A DNA stretch of 64,000 bases, taken from Azolla caroliniana. Lineage: Eukaryota > Polypodiophyta. Positions 29,853 to 40,607 of this stretch are shown piece after piece; position 1 is the stretch's first letter, and each line of letters opens with the position of its first letter. The stretch lies in contig JBHGNT010000002.1 of the NCBI GenBank assembly GCA_043228905.1, forward strand, positions 13,392,001-13,456,000, read 5' to 3'. The notes beneath the pieces are model-generated. The model ran no database searches and had not been told where the DNA came from. It saw only the letters and a program-made list of their open reading frames with translations. The translations under genes were made by a program, and so were the position numbers.

Positions 29853-30093
29853 TCGGAGGTAGCCGAGTCGGTTCGAGTGTTTGATTCGGATACACTGAAT
29901 CAACCGAGGGCCAAGCGGAAAAGAAGGCAGCAGGAGAAGCGCCAAGATTGTGACAACAAGGGAGTTGTGAAGGGCCATACCGACCAGAAGGGTCGAAGTG
30001 CACGGAATCAAAAAGGCCGAGGAGCGCGAGCGAGGCATGGAGCCAGGAGGAACCGGAGCAGTGATCCGGAAGATCCCGAAGAGCCTCAAGTTG
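29853..30093 (+). pseudogene. Copia-A charged tail, right piece
   Basis: Continuation of the charged 3' region of copia-A (Lys/Arg/Gln-rich). It ends agcctcaagttg directly against the 3' LTR. In copia-C the same place reads cctcaagttgagcttgagggggag before the LTR, so copia-A has lost 12-14 bp containing the polypurine tract. Confidence 0.6.
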
Positions 30094-30343
30094 TGTTGAG
30101 AGACAAGCTCAACATCGTTCGGATCGGTTGAGCAAGCCGAGGACTGGATCGGTTGGGACTGATCGGTTAGGCCGGACCGGTGCGTAAAACGGATGCGTAA
30201 ACCGGTACGCAAACCGGTGCGTAGGAAGGTCGTATTGGTGCGTAAACCGAAAGGCCGTTAGAAAGATATTCCTCGTAAGGAATAGTTTCAGGAGTAAGAA
30301 TCGACGCTCATTTATGAGCAGTCAAGTACTGTCAGTACTTGTG
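30094..30343 (+). repeat. Copia-A 3' LTR, truncated
   Basis: It matches the first 250 bp of the 5' LTR (5833-about 6083) and stops after gtacttgtgc. The next base belongs to minus-strand copia-B. About 190 bp of LTR and about 130 bp of copia-B integrase are missing at this junction, so one deletion removed the LTR end together with its flank. Confidence 0.88.
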
Positions 30344-30900
30344 CAGGTTCCGAAAACACTCGAAGATTTCGGTCTTCCGCTCAATGAGGTAGATCCATGT
30401 GTGCCAGTTGTAGTCGTCGATGAAGGAGACGAAATACCGACTCCCACCAAGACTAACGTTCTGTGTCGGTCCCCATACATCCGAATGAATAAGGTCGAGC
30501 TTGTTACGGCTACAATTTCGTTCAGTGGGGAATGGAAGCCGGTGTTGCTTCCCGAGTTGGCAGGCTTCACATATTTGGGCCTTCCGGCCACTGAACTTTG
30601 GCAAACCGAAAACAACTTGTTTCGTTTGCAGGTCTTGAAGCCACCTGTAATTGACGTGGCCGATCCGCTTTTGCCAAAGATCAATATCCGATTCAATCTT
30701 CTATCCTTTGGCGAACAAAGTGGTGTCGACGTCATTGGTGTCGAGGATGAACATCCTCCCTTCTGTGCGCCCTTGCGCAATAATCTGGCCCTTTTACTCG
30801 ATGAAGCACCTAGGGTGCATAAACCGCACCTGCATCCCTTGGTCAATGATATGACCGACTGATACCAGGTTCTTCGTGATAGTCGGAACGTGTAATACAT
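30344..30900 (-). pseudogene. Copia-B preintegrase and integrase N-terminal half
   Basis: Minus-strand reading: LHPLVNDMTD region, SVCQSSVAGRPKYVKPANS (shifted frame) and LPKFSGRKAQICEACQLGKQHRLPFPTE. Then come the integrase Asp in LIHSDVWGPTQNVSLGGSRYFVSFIDDYNWHTWIYLIERKTEIFECFRNL, where copia-A cuts in. The rest is at 4587-5832. Two overlapping frames show frameshifts. Confidence 0.88.
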
Positions 30901-32149
30901 TCATCAGCTTCCCCCTTTATCCGATGTGGTTCAAAGGGACTTCTCCGATATGCACGATTAGGTGAGGAGTGTCGTCTCTGGTTTCGACGACTTCTGGTTG
31001 TTCTGGTTTCTCCAAAAAGGACAACCACTCTTTGTGGCTCGTCATGTGATTCGATGCACCGGAATCAACTTACCACACTTCCTCCGATTCGGAAGTTGTC
31101 TTCTTCATCGAGTTAGCGTCGTGTTTCATCCCTAAGGCTGGAACTTTATCGGCTTTTCCGATTTTGGATCCTCCCAATCCTTCTGCGTGGTGTGAGTATT
31201 GCTGGTTCTCTCTGCCGGCTTTGCCGGATCCGGATCTGTCCGAATCAGCGCGCTTCTTCAAGCACTCGCTTTCTCTGTGGCCGTCTTTACCACAGTACCA
31301 GCATTCCGTGTCGGCCTTTGCTTGCCGGCCTTGACTCCCCCTACTTGTGGAGGGTCTGGAACTACTGTCGGCACGTTCTCTGTGCCTTCGGTCCTGCTCT
31401 TGCCTACTGCTACCATTGCGAGCCGACCCACCTTGTCCACCACGCCCACGGGGCCGATCCGCCTCCGTGTACAACATCCGACTGTCGATGGGTGCACTTG
31501 ACACACCAGCGTGGTTCTCCTCCACAAGGAGCATCGATTGTAAGTCGAAAAATGACGGCATATTCTCCCTTGTACACACAACAGTTCAGAACGCTCTGAA
31601 CTTTGACACCAAACCTCCCAAATAGATTTGCACCATATCGGCTTCTTCTACATTCACATCGATGGAGGCCAGAGAGTCGCAAATGTCCTTGATTTTGGAG
31701 GTGTAGTCTGCCATCGACAAGTCGCGTTGTCGTAGGTTGCTCAGTTCATGTCGGAGTTGAATCTTCCTGGCTATAGTGCTTGCGGCGAAAATCTTCTTCA
31801 GATTTCTGAAAGCAGCTTTTGGCGTTTTTGCATCTCGAATGTAGCTTAGGAGCTATTCGCCCACACAAGACGCGAAGCAGTATAGTACTCTGCTCGCCGA
31901 TTGTTCCCAGACCGGGAAATCTCTGTGTGTCCATTCAGGTCATTTGCCATTTGCTCCGTCGACATAGCTCCAGTAACCATGCCCAAGCAGGTACTGGTGG
32001 ATCTTGTAGGACCAAGACGTGTAGTTGTTTGTTTCAAGCTTCTCTGTTGGAAGTGAGCTAGCCATGCCCCTGTCCATTTTGTTTTTCCTGTTTTTCTTAG
32101 TTGGTTTTCTTTTCAAGCTATGTCGGCTGCAGAGGTTCTCAACCCTCTC
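30901..32149 (-). pseudogene. Copia-B gag and protease
   Basis: Minus strand, gag from about 32070. HQYLLGHGYWSYVDG-like and YCFASCVGE-like segments occur in broken frames. MPSFFDLQSMLLVEENHAGV and ADRPRGRGGQGGSARNG follow, then the zinc knuckle CWYCGKDGHRESEC (about 31292-31333), a Lys-poor linker and the protease start near 31070 (SEEVW*VDSGASNHM with a stop). It is closest to copia-C gag. Confidence 0.85.
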
Positions 32150-32161
32150 GCTCTAATACCA
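32150..32161 (-). other. Copia-B primer-binding site
   Basis: The element strand reads TGGTATTAGAGC, one C-to-T change from the Met-tRNA site of copia-A and copia-C, directly inside the LTR. Confidence 0.88.
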
Positions 32162-32584
32162 TGTAAAGAATAGCGTGCAGAAGCAATAGAAAACCGAACA
32201 CAGAAACACAGGTTTAATGGACAGCTTGAACACACACAATACGCGGGAGAGACAGAGAGAGAGAGAGAGAGTCAATACACACAAACTCAATTCAAAAATA
32301 ATACTCAGTTTATACATCGTATGTGTTCAGTGAACACTTTTATACAAGTCCATACAGACTGACAGAAGTACGGTGTACTTCAATGCTCACATAAGCGTCT
32401 GACACTAGCTATGAGACATTAACTACCTAGTAGTCTAGGCTGGTACTAGGCTTCCGGTTACCCTTGGATCCGGCTAACCGGCTGCCTAGCTCACCGGCTC
32501 ACCGATCTGGGTCATCCTTTTGGATGCCAATCCGACTTAGGCTTATTTAGCCGATCCGGATCCGGTTGAGCTTGCCGCTCAACA
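32162..32584 (-). repeat. Copia-B 5' LTR
   Basis: 423 bp. The element strand starts TGTTGAGCGGCAAGCTCAAC at 32584 and ends CTATTCTTTACA at 32162. It aligns with the copia-C LTRs throughout (same start, same ctctctctgtctctcccgc run). Its other LTR lies left of the window. Confidence 0.92.
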
Positions 32585-32932
32585 CATAGCCGGTGGTCGG
32601 GTGTATACATCACCATACTCGTGGAGTACTTGAGCAATTTCCCAAAACAATAGGTCTTCGCCGCCTTGCGTGCGGTACACCTTGCTGCCCAGGGAGTATT
32701 CTCCGAAATACCTCGTCAGCAGCTCTTGTGAAGGGTTGTCAATCGAGTATATTTCCCCTTCCGATAAGCTAGTCAGGGCTCGGATGGCTTCTTCAGTGAT
32801 GACCTCCATGTCGATGTCTTTGACGACATTTTCCGCATCTCCGTGCGGTGGTGCTTCGACTATCCTCAAGAATCCCTCCAGGCCGTGTTGCTTAAGTCAT
32901 TTCTTGGCCACTTCTTAGAGTACCATGCATTC
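32585..32932 (-). pseudogene. Gypsy-D third gene, head fragment
   Basis: Minus strand: GLEGFLRIVEAPPHGDAENV, EVITEEAIRALTSLSEGEIY, DNPSQELLTRYFGEYSLGSK and VYRTQGGEDLLFWEIAQVLHEYGDVYTRPP. It clearly aligns with residues 20-120 of the gypsy-1/2 third gene. A Trp codon of gypsy-2 is a TGA here (about 32895). It shows that the third gene predates the split of these copies. Confidence 0.88.
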
Positions 32933-33670
32933 ATGTCGTTGTCGGAGTCGGTAGGTTGTGGTAGGATTAGTGCGCCCGTCCATCTCGATTCCCGCGCATG
33001 CACGTCTTGTACTAATATAGCAATCGGTTGACACGTGGTGCGTTTTTAAAGAGGCTTTAATTAGCCACCCACCACACCTTTTCAAAGTGCTTGTTCGCTC
33101 CTCGCATCTGCATGATGACTTTTTTTTTTGCAAGTTGAGTTTTAGGTAGCCGGAAGCACCGGGTCCATATCCCATTTTTTCCTCATATTCACGTTTGCTG
33201 GCCACCTGTTTGTCGCTATCCAGTAACCCCCGCTCCGCCTGATTGTCGACTACTTGTTTACCGCTTCCTACTATTGCATCAGCCTCCATCTGCTCAAACG
33301 GATTCTGTGGCATAGGTCCACAATATGGTTTGAGTCGAAACCCATTGACGCATTTGTGCACTATCTCACCGGCGAGCGTTCCGAGCTGGTATGAACCGTT
33401 GAATTCCTGCGTTATCCAATACGGTCCGGTCCACCGGAACCGTAGCTTTCTCGGCATCTGACCCATCCAGGTCTGGAATACGAGTACCGGCTTGCCGATC
33501 CCGAACATCTTCTCATTGCCCTTCCGGTGCCGATCGAAGAACGCCTTCCTTTGGCGTTGCTCTAGTTCCAACTGCATGAGACTCACTATCTGATGCTCTT
33601 CTAATTTGCATAATGCGGCTAACCGGATTTTTTCCGATTCCTTTTCACTTAGTCGTTCTCTAACCTGTAT
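32915..33670 (-). pseudogene. Gypsy-D integrase C-terminus and spacer before the third gene
   Basis: ELEQRQRKAFFDRHRKGNEKMF, GKPVLVFQTWMGQMPRKLRF, WTGPYWITQEFNGSYQLGTL and VNGFRLKPYCGPMPQNPF match the end of gypsy-2 pol. The frame then runs on through a non-homologous stretch (ADAIVGSGKQVVDNQAERG...) into the leader area, where gypsy-2 has its A-rich tract. The segment ttttttttttgc on the plus strand at 33120 is its much shorter counterpart. Confidence 0.85.
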
Positions 33671-34762
33671 CTACAAACTCGGAACCTGAAATTCGATCGG
33701 CATTACAACTTCCAGCCCGAATGCTAACCGGAATGGTGTTGACCGGATACTCGTTTTGTATTTCGTCCAGTATGCCCATAGTGCACTATGCAGCTTCGTG
33801 TCCCAATCGGTCCGGTTTTCCTTGACGATCTTTCGCAGGACGTTTTGGAGCGTTTTGTTTGTGGATTCGGCTAGTCCATTGGCATGTGGATAATAAGGGG
33901 TACTACGCTTGTGTACCACTGCATAGAATGTTGTTAAGCTCTCCACTACTTCACCGAGAAAATGTCCGCCTTGGTCGCTAATTAACTCGATCAGGCATCC
34001 ATACCGGCACCAGATGTACTCATATAAGAACTTTGTCGTTGATGTCGTAGTGTTGTCCCGCAAAGCCTTGGCTTCTACCCACTTGGTGCAACAATTTGTG
34101 GCGACTATAACATATCTGTTGTCGGCTCTCATTGCCGGAGGTTTAAACGGCCCAATGAAGTCCAACCCCCATTTCTGAAATGGATCTAAGGGTACCACCG
34201 GCTGGTGAGGCATCCTTGCCTATTTTGTTGGTTGGCCCATCCGATGACATAAATCATAGTCTTTTGCGTACCAGACCGAGTCCTTCAGTGTCGTCAGCCA
34301 CCATAGCCCGTTGTGCCATATCTTTCTTGCCATAGCATCCCTGGCATAATGCCCTCCGCAGTGCGCTTCTCGTAATATTGTGTCCTTTTCGTCGCTTCGC
34401 ACTGCTCGTCGCCATATGCCATCCACGCCTTTGTGGTACAGGGTGTCTTGTAGTAGACAAAAATGTCGTCTTTGTACTGCTAACCGCTTCCGCTCATCCC
34501 GGTTCATCTCCTCCGGTGGTAGTCCCGTGCTTAGGAATTGATGCATGTTGGTTAGCCACTTGTCTTCGTCGACTACCGTGCTATCGGCTGCCGTTTCGGC
34601 CGTTACTTTAAACAACTCAGCATCCTGAAACTCATCCGGGTCTCCGTCGCCGGTCTCATCGGAGTCTAACCGGCTCAGATAATCGGCAACTGCATGGCAT
34701 GCTGTATCCTCGGCCGATGATATATTTCGAGCTCGAACTCTTGTAGCAACAATTTCCATCAA
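33671..34762 (-). pseudogene. Gypsy-D RNase H end and integrase
   Basis: AVADYLSRLDSDETGDG is the RNase H end. The zinc module is HCGGHYARDAMARKIWHNGLWWLTTL...DYDLCHRMG. The core is in WGLDFIGPFKPPAM, ELISDQGGHFLGEV and PHANGLAESTNKTLQ. A TAG splits the frame near 34217, and the RNase H end is disturbed near 34740. Confidence 0.88.
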
Positions 34763-36435
34763 GCCAGCTTGCCAGTAAGTGATGCCTTTGAGACCAAATA
34801 TAACAGCGTTGAGTGGTCGACATGGAAAGAAAATATCCTTCCCAATAAATAGTGCTTGAACTTGGTAACACTATAAATCATCCCTAAGGCTTCTCTTTCC
34901 GTTGTTGAATAATTTCGTTCTGCTTGGGATAGCTTCCGGCTGGCATAATAAATGGGTCGGTACCATTTCGGTTTAGTTAGTTGCATTAGTGCGCTGCCGA
35001 TTGCTATGTCGGACGCATCGACGAACACGTGGAACACTTTTGACCAGTCCAGTGGTTGCACCACCAATGCTTGTGATAGTAGTACTTTCAGTGCCCGGTA
35101 AGCCTTATCCTCCGTATTTGTCGATTGAAACGGTGTCTGGTGAACCGCCGCATGCAACGGTGTAGCAAGATCGGCCAAATACCGGAGCATCCAGCTATGC
35201 CACCGGATTTGCCCTAGAAACCGACTCAAAGCTTTGGTCGTGGATGGTGCCAGTGCTTCTAAGATTGCTTTGACCTTATCGAGGTCTATTGCAATCCTGT
35301 CCTTGCATACGATATGGTCCAGCAATGCACCACTTATTACTCCGAACACACACTTTGCTGGATTCAGGCTTAACCGATAACTCCTGCATTTCTCAAGACA
35401 TAGCCGGAGGTGTTGGAGATGTTCACCTTCTTGGCTATACACGGCGAAGTCATCCAGGAATACCTGCATGAATGCCGGTATAAACTCGCCAAATATTTCC
35501 ATGATTATTCGTTGGAAGGTCGTCGGCGCGGTCTTGAGCCCGAACATCATTACCACTGCGACGAAAACTCCCCATTCGGTGACGAACACCGTCTTGTCTT
35601 GGTCGTCGGGGTGCATCCTTATTTGATTGTAGCCGCTGAAACCGTCTAGGAAGCTATACACTTCATGACCGGCTACCACGTCCAGCACTCCATCTGTAAA
35701 TGGAAGTGGAAAGGCGTCGGTCATTGTTGCAGCATTGAGTTTCCGGTAGTTGATGCACACCCGGATCTTACCGTTCTTTTTCGGCATGATGACTATGGGA
35801 CTTAACCATGTAGCTTTTTTCACTGGTCGGATAAAACCGACCTGTAGCAACTTGTCAATTTCCTCTTTGACCTTTGCCGCATAGTTAGGGTTCATCCGTT
35901 GTGCTACTGGTTTGGCATCCTTATTGAGATGTATCTGGTGTTGGTACAACTGAGGATCAAGCCCTCGCATGTCTTCATAGGACCAGGCGAATACGTCCCG
36001 GAATTCCTTTAATAAAGTGATAATCGTTGTCTTATTGTCCAGCGACATGTCCTTAGCAATATGAACCGGTCTTGCGTCGTCCCCGGTTCCAAAGTTCACC
36101 TCCTCTAACTGGGATGCTTTCACGCGTTGGGATACCGCCATCTCCCTCTCCAGAGCTTTCTGTGCTTGCCGTAATTCTCTGATAGCTTCCTTATCCGGTT
36201 CCTCGTCGGCATCATCCAATTGCACTATATATGGTGACACTGCTTCTGCCACATCAATTTCAAATAGGGGTACAATTTTTGGGTTTTCATCTAAGTATTG
36301 GTCAACCTCTTCGTCAGCAAGCCCCTCGAGCATGTTTACACATTCAGCATATAGCGGTGTCCGCTCCTTGCCGGTACTTGATCGAAGGTGGGTAGGTACC
36401 CTTACATTAGCCTTTCCTCGCCGGAAGGTAATCAT
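34759..36435 (-). pseudogene. Gypsy-D protease-RT linker, RT and RNase H
   Basis: 558 codons open: FRDVFAWSYEDMRGLDPQLYQHQIHL, VCINYRRKLNAAT-like RT motif (VCINYRKLNAATMTDAFPLP), FLDGFSGYNQIRMHPDD, MMFGLKTAPTTFQRIIMEI and the catalytic VFLDDFAVYS. RNase H is FHVFVDASDIAIG ... FHVDHSTLLYL. It lacks one Arg-Tyr pair of gypsy-2 at AQRMNPNY. This is the best-preserved part of gypsy-D. Confidence 0.9.
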
Positions 36436-37025
36436 GTTTTTCCGCTAGTTTTGTTTGATATGCGTTGTTTTTAGCCATGGCAGCCCAGCAACAATGGGTA
36501 AGCCCCTTGCGCATTGAGCTGGAGAACCACCGTTGAAATGCGGAATGTGTGTCCTCCGATAGTCATGTCTAAATCCCGTATCAAACCGGTAGGTCGTACC
36601 GAACTTGTATCCGCCATCCAGAGCCAAAACGAGCAAGGCTCCCATTCCTGGATTCCTAGGGTATTACAAGTCTGTAGACTAATCACGTTCACGCCCGATC
36701 TTTCGTCCACAATCTTCCCTGGTAGTTCTCGTCCTTTGACGATGGCGGTGATTGTCGGACTGTTCGTGTCAACCACTGTTGGCCCTTCTTCCGGATTTGA
36801 GAAGAACCCAGGAGCCAGCAATGGATTTGATGTGATCATTCCTAATTTCAGCCCTTCCATAAACCGGGGCACTAGCTGTAATAACCAACCCAATGGTAGC
36901 GTAATTTGGCATTCTTGTAACGCTTGCCATTTTAGGTTTTCCGGCTGAATCGTGTCAGTGGCCTCTTCCAATTTGTTCTTTTGTTGTTGAAGCTCAGCCA
37001 CATTCCGCTCATTTGCCTTCTTCAC
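36436..37025 (-). pseudogene. Gypsy-D protease
   Basis: WLLQLVPRFMEGLK, then GPTVVDTNSPTITAIVKGRELPGKIVDERSGVNVIS. The protease motif DGGSG of gypsy-2 is DERSG here, which removes the usual active-site glycine. Then WLWMADTSSVRPTGLIRDLD. A frame break at about 36465 separates it from the RT frame. Confidence 0.85.
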
Positions 37026-38861
37026 CCACTCGGTGGCTTGCTTTCGGATTGCCTCCTGTGTTTCCCATTCCGTTGTTTTCCTTTTGACCTGGTGGTCACA
37101 TGTTGTATGTCGGCGACTTCTGCTACCACCATATTTACTGTTGGTCGTTTCTTGTAACTTTTAACCCGACATTGATTACTCTAATGTCCTTCTTGCCAGC
37201 AATAGTAGCAATACACTTTCCGAGTGTTGCTAGATTCAGCGTTCGCTCGGTACTCGGTTGAGGTTCTATTGGTGGTCGGTTAAGTGCTTGGCCTTGTTCC
37301 GGTTGGGTACTTCATGTGCCCTTGTCCAGCTGCCATTGGTGATCCTCCTTTCTAGAGTTCCGTTTTTTGTTAAAGAGTTTTTTGTTCCAGTAACCCTATC
37401 GGGGCCGGTTTTCATAATTGCCTTGATCCTCCTTCCGTTGATTGTAACCGGGGGAGTGATCCCGGTTGTATCGCTCATATCAATCACCATTGTAATCCCG
37501 GTAGCTATCCTACTAGTCTCGGTTGTGAGTGTCTCTTCTGTCGCTGTACCGGACATCTTGCACCGGCCGGTAACGCTCATCTCACCGCCATTGTTCTTCT
37601 TCCTCCTCCTGGTTACTCCAAGGTTCGATTTGCCTTACCGGTGCTGCTTGCCAATTCAACAAGTTATATTCCCATTGGTCCATTGTGTGCGACCTAGAAT
37701 GGCATAACATGCACAGTGTCCGCATGGTACATTCTATTGCCGACTGCCTGACATTGAGACAAGTCGTACATTGTATAGCTTGCCGAAAACGTAGGTCGTC
37801 TTCTGTCGGTAATGTATGCTGGAGTGCCCCCATTATTAGCCACGAGCTTGTTTTCTCCATCTCCTTGACCGGTTTATGACTTGGTCGATTGTGCTGGTGC
37901 GGAAATCACTCACTGCGCACACCATACGCAGGGGTTCCCGGAGTGCTGCTAGGAATATTGCTTTAGCCTCTGCCTCTGGTGGTGCCCGACTTAGCTGGTT
38001 GTGCATTCGATGGAACTAGATTATGAATTGCTGAATGGTTTCCATAGGTTCCTGTCGTATGGTGTAGAATAGGCCGACCATCTCCCGTTGATCAACCTCC
38101 TTTGGAAGAATTGTAAAAATCTGGTTTTTAAGTCCTCAAAAGTCGTAATGGTGCCAAGAGGGTGTGTCAAGCGCCATAGCGCGGCTGGTCCTTCCAAGGC
38201 CATGCCGAACTCTACAATCTTCGAGCGTTCTGCTTCGGCGGTGGTCAAGCGTTGCGACACATAGTTTGCTTCCCATGTTTGTAGAAATGCATAGACATGA
38301 GCTTCTGCGTTTGGATCATCCCAGTACTTGGGATATTGGAACGGCATGTGGTCATCCAATGTCGGAACATGGGCTGGTGTCAGAGGTCTTTCCTCCTCTT
38401 CTTTCCATGTTTCACGTGGCGGTGTCAGAGGTTGATCCACCGCTTGCTGGTCTGGGTCTTCCAGTTCTGTTAATTCCGGTTTTGGTGTCGGCAAGGTATC
38501 TGATTGCTCATCCTTCGGTCCGTCTGGGGTGTCGTGGCTGCTACGGTAATTCAAATGGGCGCTGCAGTCGCCATCCGAATACAATTCGAAGGCCGAGAAC
38601 GGTTCCAAATCGCCTTCCCCTGTAGCTAATGCCTGCATAATGGATTCCGCGTCCCGGAGACTGCTCAAGCTGCTTCCTTCATCCGGGTGGGAATTCTGCT
38701 ACACGTGTAGTGACTCCGCGGCCACTCGCCGGATTACTTTGGAAAATGATCGATCCGCATGGATCTCTTCTGTCTCCTGCTAGAAAATTCTCTCGCTTTC
38801 TCAATCGTTCGGCAAGTCTTCTTGCTCGCTCCGTAACCGGGTCATTCGTTGGTCTAGTCAT
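37026..38861 (-). pseudogene. Gypsy-D gag with capsid core and zinc knuckles
   Basis: Minus-strand start MTRPTNDPVTERARRLAERL (38861), homologous to gypsy-2 gag (15552). The frame 38668-38021 contains the capsid-like core PFQYPKYWDDPNAEAHVYAF ... EGPAALWRLTHPLGTITTFE. The knuckle region is CTTCLNVRQSAIECTMRTLCMLCHSRSHTMDQW (37860-37582), in which the His of the first knuckle is Gln and the last Cys of the second is Trp. This core is missing from gypsy-2. Many frameshifts. Confidence 0.85.
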
Positions 38862-38899
38862 CCATTCCCGTTGTTGTTCGTTGCGTTTGTGCAGGAATC

Positions 38900-38909
38900 G
38901 TGGTCGCCA
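38900..38909 (-). other. Gypsy-D primer-binding site candidate
   Basis: The element strand reads TGGCGACCAC seven bases inside the LTR, identical to the start of the gypsy-2 site at 15507. Confidence 0.7.
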
Positions 38910-38916
38910 AAAACTG

Positions 38917-39344
38917 TGTTATCGCTAGGGGCCGGACAATGCCCTAACACAGGGTGTCCCCTTGAGACACTTCACCAAAGGGGTGTTGCGGTGAGATAAA
39001 CTTAGAGAGAACTATTAATGACACCCTAATCGGTTACTAATCGGCAAGATCATTAGTCACAATACACGCGTAAGATGAATTACATTGAGCACAAAACGGT
39101 AATTAACACTAATTAAGATACAGAACAACACTCTATTAATTATCCGCTAATGATTACAATCTAACCAGGCCCTTTTATAGGTCTCCAATTCTAAGTACAA
39201 ACGGGTGCCAACTGGCAACCGGCTACAAACCGATCCGATTCCAGACCAGTTCGTTTCTCAAAATATCCTTCTAAATATTATAGATAATCAGCTCCCTTTT
39301 CCATTCTGGACTTTATTTGGCTCTTAAGTCTTTGCTGGCCAACA
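38917..39344 (-). repeat. Gypsy-D 5' LTR
   Basis: 428 bp. The element strand starts TGTTGGCCAGCAAAGAC (39344) and ends GCGATAACA (38917). It shares the late segment around cacttcaccaaag and the TAATTAATAGAGTG region with the gypsy-2 LTR, but the first 100 bp are different. The base run after it (tgatg, 39345) would be one TSD copy. Confidence 0.88.
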
Positions 39345-40086
39345 TGATGAAGAGGTCAAACAAAGCACAATGGTGCATGACGACGACCGAACGAACGAAG
39401 TGAACTCGAAAGGTGTTCCTTGGTATTTGATCACAATATCCAACTCGAAAGAGGACACCATTACAAATATCAAACAGTCGATGGTCAACTCTCACATGCG
39501 AGCATACCATAAAAAAGGAAGAAGTGGGGAAAATGCAATGTGGTCGTCTAAGGGCATAAATGTGAGCATGTACTTGAAGCTTGGGCTTAAAGGAGTAATC
39601 AAAGTCAATGTTTGGTTGTGGCCTAACAAAGACAACCTTGGATTGACAAAAGAAGAAAGATTGAAATTCCTTGACCATGAAGATGATCAAAACAAAGGTG
39701 GCACATGCATGGTGCATGAAGCGTTATGCTCGGGGAAGAAGGAAGAGGCCATGACAATCGTTCGTGGTGGTGCAAAGCTTGGACGAAGGATTTGGTGGTT
39801 TGGATGGTCTCCATGGCTATGGTGGAAAGAATGGTTGTGGTGGCATTGGAAGAATAGATATAAGGAGCCAAAGAGTTGTTTCAATGTCAATCTCCATCAG
39901 AGATACTTAGGTTAGAAAGAAAGGAAAGAATTCGGACAAGGATTAAAGATTTCAACTAGGAGGATGGAACCTCACTTGGTACATACCGGAGGATGTGCAG
40001 GTTTGGTGGGGGTGGATGTCGTGATGTTTTCGACACATAGTGCGAAACCACCCTCAAAAGAGAATAAAATAGTAGTCCAAATAAAT
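39345..40086. other. Unassigned interval between gypsy-D and copia-C
   Basis: No LTR or recognisable protein. A plus-strand open frame at 39370-39915 (181 codons) ends in a Trp-rich run (RRIWWFGWSPWLWWKEWLWW) produced by repeated tgg. It has no homologue I know and could be chance. The left 130 bp also read as runs of short charged peptides. The interval continues on the far side of copia-C at 45960. Confidence 0.4.
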
Positions 40087-40511
40087 TGTTGAGCGGCAAG
40101 CTCAATTGGAGCCGGATCGGCTGGATAAGCCTAAGCCATTGAGCGAGACGGATCGGTGAGCCGGTGAGCACCCGGTGAGCAAAAGAGCCAGTGAGCTGGG
40201 GAGCCGGTTAGCCAGATCCATCAGTAACCGGAAGCCTAGTAGCAGCTAGACTACTAGGGAGTTATTACTCATGTAGTTAGTGTTAGACGCTTAAGTGAGC
40301 ACTGAAGTACACCGTACTTCTGTCAGTCCGTATGGACTTGTATAAAAGTGTTCGTTGAACACATACGATGTACAGAGCGTTGATATAATTTTTTGAATAG
40401 AGATTCTTGTTCTGCTCTCTCTCTGTCTCTCCCACGTACTGTTAAACTCTCCATTAAACCTGTTCTCTGTTTTCAGTTTTCTATTGCTTCCGCACGCTAT
40501 TTGTTTTTACA
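40087..40511 (+). repeat. Copia-C 5' LTR
   Basis: 425 bp, TGTTGAGCGGCAAGC...GTTTTTACA. TATAAAAG at 40341-40348 is the likely promoter box. Short imperfect repeats of gccggtgagc occur at 40150-40200. Confidence 0.95.
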
Positions 40512-40523
40512 TGGTATCAGAGC
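40512..40523 (+). other. Copia-C primer-binding site
   Basis: TGGTATCAGAGC directly after the LTR, initiator-tRNA-Met type. Confidence 0.94.
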
Positions 40524-40607
40524 ATGAGGGTTGAGAACCTCTACAACCAACATACGCTTTCGCAAGAAGAAATCCTAACCTTTGTAAAGAACAAAAAAGA
40601 AAAAACA

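Larger units (their letters stand above)
5833..30343 (+). mobile_element. Copia-A: Ty1/copia element carrying two nested insertions
   Basis: It has a 5' LTR, a Met-tRNA primer site, gag, protease, integrase, RT, RNase H, a charged 3' tail and a truncated 3' LTR. It is interrupted by gypsy-E (about 7955-12265) and gypsy-2 (15082-29847). It sits inside copia-B, whose integrase is split between its two flanks. The whole internal frame is littered with stops, so this is an old dead copy. It is related to copia-C (40087-45959) over its full length, which allows each break to be placed. Confidence 0.88.
32585..39344 (-). mobile_element. Gypsy-D: old minus-strand relative of gypsy-1/gypsy-2
   Basis: From the 5' LTR at 39344 the minus strand reads primer site, gag, zinc knuckles, protease, RT, RNase H, integrase, leader and the head of the third gene, which is cut at 32585 by copia-B. 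It shares protein order and sequence with gypsy-2 but is clearly more diverged, with many shifts. It is the outermost layer of the nest. Its 3' end is beyond the window. Confidence 0.92.

Noticed and set aside
33115-33135. Possible LINE or SINE poly-A/T tail in gypsy-D
   Set aside because: The short T run lies exactly where the A-rich pol/third-gene spacer of the sister elements falls.
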